Origin: an uncultured Alloprevotella sp.
Lineage (GTDB): Bacteria > Bacteroidota > Bacteroidia > Bacteroidales > Bacteroidaceae
Direction of reading: 5' to 3'
Assembly (NCBI GenBank): GCA_944320745.1
Contig: CALUIN010000014.1
Span: 1 to 41,696, forward strand
DNA: 41,696 nt
Shown piece after piece: positions 41,115 through 41,696 of this stretch. The notes below the pieces were generated by a model. That model was not told where the DNA came from. It saw only the letters and a list, made by a program, of their open reading frames with translations, and did no database searches. Numbering within the stretch: position 1 is the first letter of the stretch; the number at the start of each line of letters is the position of its first letter. The position numbers were made by a program, and so were the translations under genes.

Positions 41115-41696
41115 TCAGTGCTTCAGACGCAGGCTGTTCGTCACGACGCTCACGCTGCTCAGCGCCATGGCCGCGCCGGCCACCATCGGGTCGATCTGAT
41201 AACCCCAGAGGGGGTAAAGGGCGCCGGCGGCTATGGGGATGGCCAGCACGTTGTAGATGAAGGCCCAGAAGAGGTTCTCTCGCACCACGCGGACCGTGCG
41301 ACGCGAGAGGGCGATGGCTTCGGGGACGAGTGCGAGGTCGGAGCGGACGATGGTCATCTGGGCCACGTCCATGGCCACGTCGCTGCCGCTGCCCATGGCG
41401 ATGCTCAGGTCCGCGCGGGCCAGTGCGGCGCTGTCGTTCACGCCGTCGCCCGCCATGGCCACGCGGCGGCCACGGCGGCGCAGGCTTTCCACGTACTCAG
41501 CCTTCTGCTCCGGCATGACGCCGGCCTGCCAGTGGTCTATGCCGGCCTCGCGGGCCACGGCCCCGGCCGTGGCAGCCCCGTCGCCTGTGAGCAGATGGAC
41601 CTCGATGCCGGCGCGGCGCATTTCCTCCACGGCACGGCGCGACGTGGACTTGATGCGGTCGGCTATGCGGACGACGGCCAGCAGGCGCTCGTCCTC
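41115..41696 (-). CDS. copA: Copper-translocating P-type ATPase, C-terminal fragment (gene runs off the window)
   Basis: The 193 C-terminal residues are present; the start lies beyond position 41696. The fragment covers the end of the P-domain: EVHLLTGDGAATAGAVAREAGI (the TGD region), MPEQKAEYVESLR, and the hinge motif VAMAGDGVNDSAALARADLSIAMGSGSDVA. It ends with the last two membrane helices (ENLFWAFIYNVLAIPIAAGALYP and MVAGAAMALSSVSVVTNSLRL). The terminal MALSSVSVVTNSLRLK signature is typical of P1B copper ATPases (Cu+ export). CPC-motif helices and any N-terminal metal-binding domains are not visible, so silver or another soft metal cannot be ruled out. Confidence 0.9.
   Translation of the reverse strand, partial: EDERLLAVVRIADRIKSTSRRAVEEMRRAGIEVHLLTGDGAATAGAVAREAGIDHWQAGVMPEQKAEYVESLRRRGRRVAMAGDGVNDSAALARADLSIAMGSGSDVAMDVAQMTIVRSDLALVPEAIALSRRTVRVVRENLFWAFIYNVLAIPIAAGALYPLWGYQIDPMVAGAAMALSSVSVVTNSLRLKH

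Overview
The window looks like a chromosomal segment of a very GC-rich (roughly two-thirds G+C by eye) member of the Bacteroidota, most likely order Bacteroidales. The placement rests on four things. The Bacteroidota -7 promoter element TAnnTTTG precedes many genes. There are families largely confined to this phylum: a smalltalk small protein, DUF5689, DUF4292, DUF4359, DUF4861 and MetallophosN/PQQ fusions. Lipoproteins carry acidic residues after the lipid-bearing Cys. Finally, the gene order dut / TPR protein / DUF4292 / EnvC-like is typical. No tRNA, rRNA, CRISPR array, transposase or phage gene was seen. Because the DNA is GC-rich, long open frames occur on the opposite strand of almost every gene; these were treated as shadows.

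Layout. 1-2444: a 21-nt palindromic repeat array, a 34-residue smalltalk protein, and a ptb-buk pair (acyl-CoA to acyl phosphate to acid plus ATP). 2542-11519: hisS and a secreted endonuclease/exonuclease/phosphatase-family enzyme on the minus strand. Diverging from them is a four-gene unit: TonB-dependent receptor, DUF5689 lipoprotein, choice-of-anchor-J lipoprotein and DNA/RNA non-specific endonuclease lipoprotein. I read this as an outer-membrane nucleic-acid scavenging locus. 11691-18081: a 1336-residue PD-(D/E)XK nuclease/SF1 helicase, a secreted purple-acid-phosphatase-like enzyme and a divergent secreted phosphodiesterase. 18175-22146: a small membrane protein, an AspT-type transporter and a broken (alpha/alpha)-barrel-like gene. 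22264-32165: dgt diverging from an operon-like run of dut, a TPR protein, a DUF4292 lipoprotein, an EnvC-like murein hydrolase activator, gmd, fcl, DUF4861 and DUF4359. 32275-34956: valS with its own promoter and a strong terminator. 35193-40933: a three-gene unit of metallophosphoesterase/PQQ-propeller fusion, type I phosphodiesterase and GH29 alpha-L-fucosidase. 41115-41696: the C-terminal part of a copper P-type ATPase.

Two themes stand out. First, the window carries six exported phosphoester hydrolases plus a TonB receptor, pointing to capture of phosphate, nucleosides or phosphorylated glycans at the cell surface; dgt and dut handle dNTPs inside the cell. Second, five intergenic sites carry arrays of a palindromic unit repeated every ~21 nt. 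At least two of these form strong hairpins followed by T6 and probably serve as terminators.
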